Below, piece after piece: positions 61,690 through 64,000 of a stretch of DNA of 64,000 bases. The translations under genes were made by a program, and so were the position numbers. This stretch comes from Dehalobacterium sp040766325 (GTDB lineage: Bacteria; Bacillota; Dehalobacteriia; Dehalobacteriales; Dehalobacteriaceae), in contig JAXGQR010000001.1 of NCBI GenBank assembly GCA_040766325.1, forward strand, positions 186,001-250,000, read 5' to 3'. Within the stretch, counting starts at the first letter, position 1, and the number at the start of each line of letters is the position of its first letter. The notes under the pieces are model-generated. The model searched no databases, was not told the origin of the DNA, and saw nothing but the letters and a program-made list of their open reading frames with translations.

Positions 61690-62883
61690 ATGAAAATTTT
61701 AGTATTGAATGCAGGTAGCTCTTCATTAAAGTACCAATTATTTGACATGACAAACGAATCAGTTTTGGCTAAGGGGCTGGTTGAGAGGATTGGTCTAGAG
61801 GGTTCATTGCTCACCCATCGGCCGGCGGACAAAGACAAAAAGGTGATCAATGCCGATATTCCTGACCATACGACTGCGATTAAATTAATGTTAGATGCTT
61901 TGACCGATACGGGCCATGGTGTGATTTCTTCAATGGATGAAATTGATGCTATTGGTCATCGTGCTGTTCATGGCGGTTCTGTCTTTACAGAATCCACAAT
62001 TATTGATGATGAAGTGGTTGCAAAAATGGAAGAATTAATTCCTTTGGCTCCTTTACATAACCCTCCTGGAATTGCCGGTATTAAAGCTTGTCGCGAGATT
62101 TTGCCTGGCTTGCCTCAGGTAGCTGTTTTTGATACGGCTTTCCATCAAAGCATGCCGGAAGCTTCTTATATTTATGGTCTGCCTTATGAATATTTTGAAA
62201 AGTACGGGATCAGAAGATATGGTTTCCACGGTACCTCCCACCGTTATGTTTCGCAAAGAGCTGCAGAGCTTATGGGAGAACCTTTGGAAGATCTGAAAAT
62301 GGTTACTTGTCATTTGGGCAATGGAGCTAGCCTGGCTGCCATTGATAAAGGGAAGGTGCTGGATACCACCATGGGTTTCACTCCTTTGGAAGGATTGATG
62401 ATGGGAACCAGATCTGGTAATGTGGATCCGGCGATTATCCGTTTTATTATGGAAAAAGAAAATTTAACCATCAAAGAAGTAGATGAATTGTTAAACAAAA
62501 AAAGCGGTTTTCTAGGTGTTTCCGGGATTAGCAGCGATTTAAGAAATGTAGAGGAGGCTGCTTCAGAAGGCAACTATCGTGCGCAATTGGCGATTGATAT
62601 GTTTTATCAAAAAATTGTCCGTTTTATCGGTGCTTTTGTGGCAGAGATCAATGGGATTGATGTCTTGATCTTTACTGCCGGAATTGGCGAAAATTCGCCT
62701 GAAATGCGGGAAGCAGTTTGTTCCAAGTTGGAATTCCTATGCTTGTTTATTGATAAAGAGAAGAATAAATTCCGAGGAGAAGAAAGGGAAATCAGCACAC
62801 CGGGATCAAAGGTCAAAGTATTTGTCATTCCTACCAATGAAGAATTGATGATCGCTCGGGATACAGCTGCACTGGTAAGATAG
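61690..62883 (+). CDS. ackA: acetate kinase
   Basis: The 397-aa enzyme makes ATP from acetyl phosphate, the energy-conserving last step of acetogenesis. Signatures: MKILVLNAGSSSLKYQLF, VAVFDTAFHQSMP, YGIRRYGFHGTSHRYVS, HLGNGASLAAI and FTAGIGENSPEMR. ATG 61690 follows AGGAGG. It stands alone here: pta is not adjacent. It links directly to the acs genes at the left end of the window. The stop codon is TAG. Confidence 0.97.
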   Translation: MKILVLNAGSSSLKYQLFDMTNESVLAKGLVERIGLEGSLLTHRPADKDKKVINADIPDHTTAIKLMLDALTDTGHGVISSMDEIDAIGHRAVHGGSVFTESTIIDDEVVAKMEELIPLAPLHNPPGIAGIKACREILPGLPQVAVFDTAFHQSMPEASYIYGLPYEYFEKYGIRRYGFHGTSHRYVSQRAAELMGEPLEDLKMVTCHLGNGASLAAIDKGKVLDTTMGFTPLEGLMMGTRSGNVDPAIIRFIMEKENLTIKEVDELLNKKSGFLGVSGISSDLRNVEEAASEGNYRAQLAIDMFYQKIVRFIGAFVAEINGIDVLIFTAGIGENSPEMREAVCSKLEFLCLFIDKEKNKFRGEEREISTPGSKVKVFVIPTNEELMIARDTAALVR

Positions 62884-62905
62884 ACCGATTTACCATCATG
62901 ATATC

Positions 62906-62934
62906 TTGACATTCCGCCTTGAGATTTATATAAT
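62906..62934 (+). promoter_or_regulatory. consensus sigma-A promoter for yceD-rpmF
   Basis: A perfect TTGACA (62906-62911), a 17-base spacer and a perfect TATAAT (62929-62934), 44 bases before the yceD start. It is the strongest vegetative promoter match in the window, as expected for a ribosomal-protein transcript. Confidence 0.9.
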
Positions 62935-62977
62935 AAGCCATGGGTTTGCCTTTAGCCCAAAATGAGGTGCGGTTGAG

Positions 62978-63544
62978 ATGAAAGTTAATGTCGGTAAGAT
63001 TAAAAGTATCTTGGGGAAAAGAGAGTCTCTAGAATTTAAGGAGTCTCTGTCACAACTAATGATCGAAGACGGGGATACCATTAAATTGACTGCTCCATTG
63101 GAGTTTTCCGGTCTGGCAGAGAATCTAGGTGACAGAATCCTAATTGAGGGAAATATACATACGGTTGTGGGACTGTTATGTAGTCGTTGTATGAAACCTA
63201 CAACCATTTCGATTCATGCGCCTTTTAGAGAGATCTTCGCAAATCATAAAATTGAAGATGATGAAGAAGATGAAATATTCCTTTTTGAAGGTGATGAATT
63301 TGATATTACACCTCATGTTGCGCGGGCAATTATATTAGAATTACCCATGAAGGTGTTGTGTAAGGAAGATTGTCAAGGGTTTTGCTCGGAATGTGGGATT
63401 GATTTAAACTTGAAAAAATGCCAATGTCATAAAGAAACAATAGATCCCCGTTTCGCAGTATTAAAAAATCTTGTAAGTCAGAGTTCTACTGAAGGGAGTG
63501 TTAACAGTGGGAGTGCAGCAGGGAAGAACATCAAAGGCGAATAA
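62978..63544 (+). CDS. yceD: YceD/DUF177 family protein
   Basis: A 188-aa protein of the YceD group linked to large-subunit rRNA and always near rpmF. It has the zinc-type pair in LLCSRCMKPT (about 67-70) and CKEDCQGFCSECG (about 128-140), plus DPRFAVLKNL near the end. The C-terminal tail overlaps the rpmF start. Plant and bacterial homologues act in 23S rRNA processing; here the role is inferred. Confidence 0.88.
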   Translation: MKVNVGKIKSILGKRESLEFKESLSQLMIEDGDTIKLTAPLEFSGLAENLGDRILIEGNIHTVVGLLCSRCMKPTTISIHAPFREIFANHKIEDDEEDEIFLFEGDEFDITPHVARAIILELPMKVLCKEDCQGFCSECGIDLNLKKCQCHKETIDPRFAVLKNLVSQSSTEGSVNSGSAAGKNIKGE

Positions 63545-63686
63545 AAGAATGCGTCGAGCAACGCAAAAGATCAACAAGCCTTCATTATCTGAATGTCCAC
63601 AATGTCATGCCTTTAAAGCACCACACCGCGTTTGTCCGGAATGTGGTTATTATAAAGGAAAAGAAGTTGTATCCAAAGCAGAATAA
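63507..63686 (+). CDS. rpmF: 50S ribosomal protein L32
   Basis: The 59-aa L32 with the zinc site CPQCHAFKAPHRVCPECGYY and the N-terminal GRTSKANKRMRRA. GTG 63507 is chosen as it aligns with the family start and has GGGAG upstream; the gene overlaps the 3' end of yceD by 38 bases in another frame. Confidence 0.95.
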   Translation: MGVQQGRTSKANKRMRRATQKINKPSLSECPQCHAFKAPHRVCPECGYYKGKEVVSKAE

Positions 63687-63715
63687 TCATCAAACAAATA
63701 AAGTGCATGGATGCG

Positions 63716-63758
63716 AAAACGACCAGGCAAGAGTATGTGCTCCTGTATGGTCGTTTTG
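63716..63758 (+). terminator. terminator between rpmF and the convergent gene
   Basis: AAAACGACCA pairs with TGGTCGTTTT across about 22 bases with A and T runs on both sides, so it may serve both converging transcripts. Confidence 0.8.
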
Positions 63759-63770
63759 TTATTCCATCAA

Positions 63771-64000
63771 TCACGATTCGGTATTGTTTACCTCTTGTTC
63801 CTGGGCTGGGGGATCGGATTGTGCTTCTAATTCCCTGTTACGATTGTTTTTTTTGATAAAACTAAGCTTATCATATAAGTTGGAAATATGTAAAGCCATA
63901 AGGATGAAAAATACAGTTGTAAAAACTAAAAAGAAGTGTCCGAGGCCAATTCCAATACCTAATCCCGCAGTAGCCCAGATATTAGCCGCAGTTGTAACTC
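63771..64000 (-). CDS. MgtC/SapB-like membrane protein, C-terminal part
   Basis: On the minus strand an open frame runs from the window edge to TGA at 63771-63773. It contains TTAANIWATAGLGIGIGLGHFF, which resembles the second conserved helix of MgtC/SapB proteins, one more helix (VFTTVFFILMALHI), and a polar tail with EAQSDPPAQEQE. The N-terminal part is outside the window. MgtC proteins aid growth at low magnesium, but this member is not further defined. Confidence 0.7.
   Translation of the reverse strand, partial: VTTAANIWATAGLGIGIGLGHFFLVFTTVFFILMALHISNLYDKLSFIKKNNRNRELEAQSDPPAQEQEVNNTES

Noticed and set aside
1..64000. CRISPR arrays, prophage genes or a replication origin
   Set aside because: No set of regularly spaced repeats, phage structural genes or DnaA-box cluster was seen anywhere in the window. 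The dnaD/dnaC-like genes at 15.6-17.1 kb are a chromosomal primosome pair without phage neighbours.

Overview
The window comes from a spore-forming, low-to-mid-GC Gram-positive anaerobe of the class Clostridia that lives by the Wood-Ljungdahl pathway. The evidence is an acs gene cluster encoding the corrinoid iron-sulfur protein, its activator, a CooC-type ATPase, the methyltransferase AcsE and a fused MetF-MetV protein, together with acetate kinase and many sporulation genes (spoVM-like, spoVB, two SASPs, gpr, ylbJ). The organism must also decode UAG as pyrrolysine, because a trimethylamine methyltransferase gene (mttB) carries an in-frame amber codon at the expected place. A methylotrophic acetogen of the Peptococcaceae type (Dehalobacterium/Formimonas-like) would fit; this is inference and no marker gene in the window proves it.

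Layout. 1-8040: end of a probable acsB, then acsC-acsV-cooC-acsD-acsE and metFV (carbonyl and methyl branch enzymes). 8080-10030: T-box leader, Lrp-type regulator and aminotransferase. 10090-18140: beta-CASP hydrolase, P-loop ATPase, TrkA/TrkH potassium uptake (trkH frameshifted), DnaD- and DnaC-like primosome proteins, a nitrilase-family amidase and tRNA-Arg(CCG). 18240-26830: DUF3786 protein, adenosylhomocysteinase, biotin-dependent carboxyltransferase with carrier protein, DinG helicase, phosphatidylserine synthesis and decarboxylation, and a tiny spoVM-like gene. 27100-30760: an accessory-looking stretch with a tandem PAS-AraC regulator, a PAS fragment, a lipoprotein and a membrane protein. 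30980-35270: queD-queE-folE, surE, spoVB. 35540-40420: EF-G-like GTPase, Asp/Glu racemase-family protein, L-serine dehydratase.

40756-50360 is the most distinctive region. A PAS-containing sigma-54 activator is followed by two identical 18-bp dyads, a terminator, a sigma-54 (-24/-12) promoter and a methyltransferase operon: an AcsE-like methyl-corrinoid:THF methyltransferase, pyrrolysine mttB, a corrinoid protein (two indels), a pyrrolysine-free MttB homologue and an MFS carrier; a small membrane protein and an NSS transporter follow. The likely logic is substrate-induced, sigma-54-dependent demethylation of methylamines or betaines, feeding methyl-THF into the acs pathway encoded at the left end.

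50381-52554 is an IS1634-like element flanked by a 98/99-bp direct repeat that has duplicated the terminator of the upstream transporter gene. 52560-64000: rpmB, asp23, fakA (several frameshifts), SASP genes, gpr, an iadA relic, two tiny Cys-containing membrane proteins, a probable minus-strand structured RNA, rsmD, a coiled-coil protein (frameshifted), ylbJ, ackA, yceD-rpmF and the end of an MgtC-like gene. Four otherwise conserved genes (trkH, mttC, fakA, the coiled-coil protein) carry single-base indels, which suggests residual assembly errors as much as real decay.
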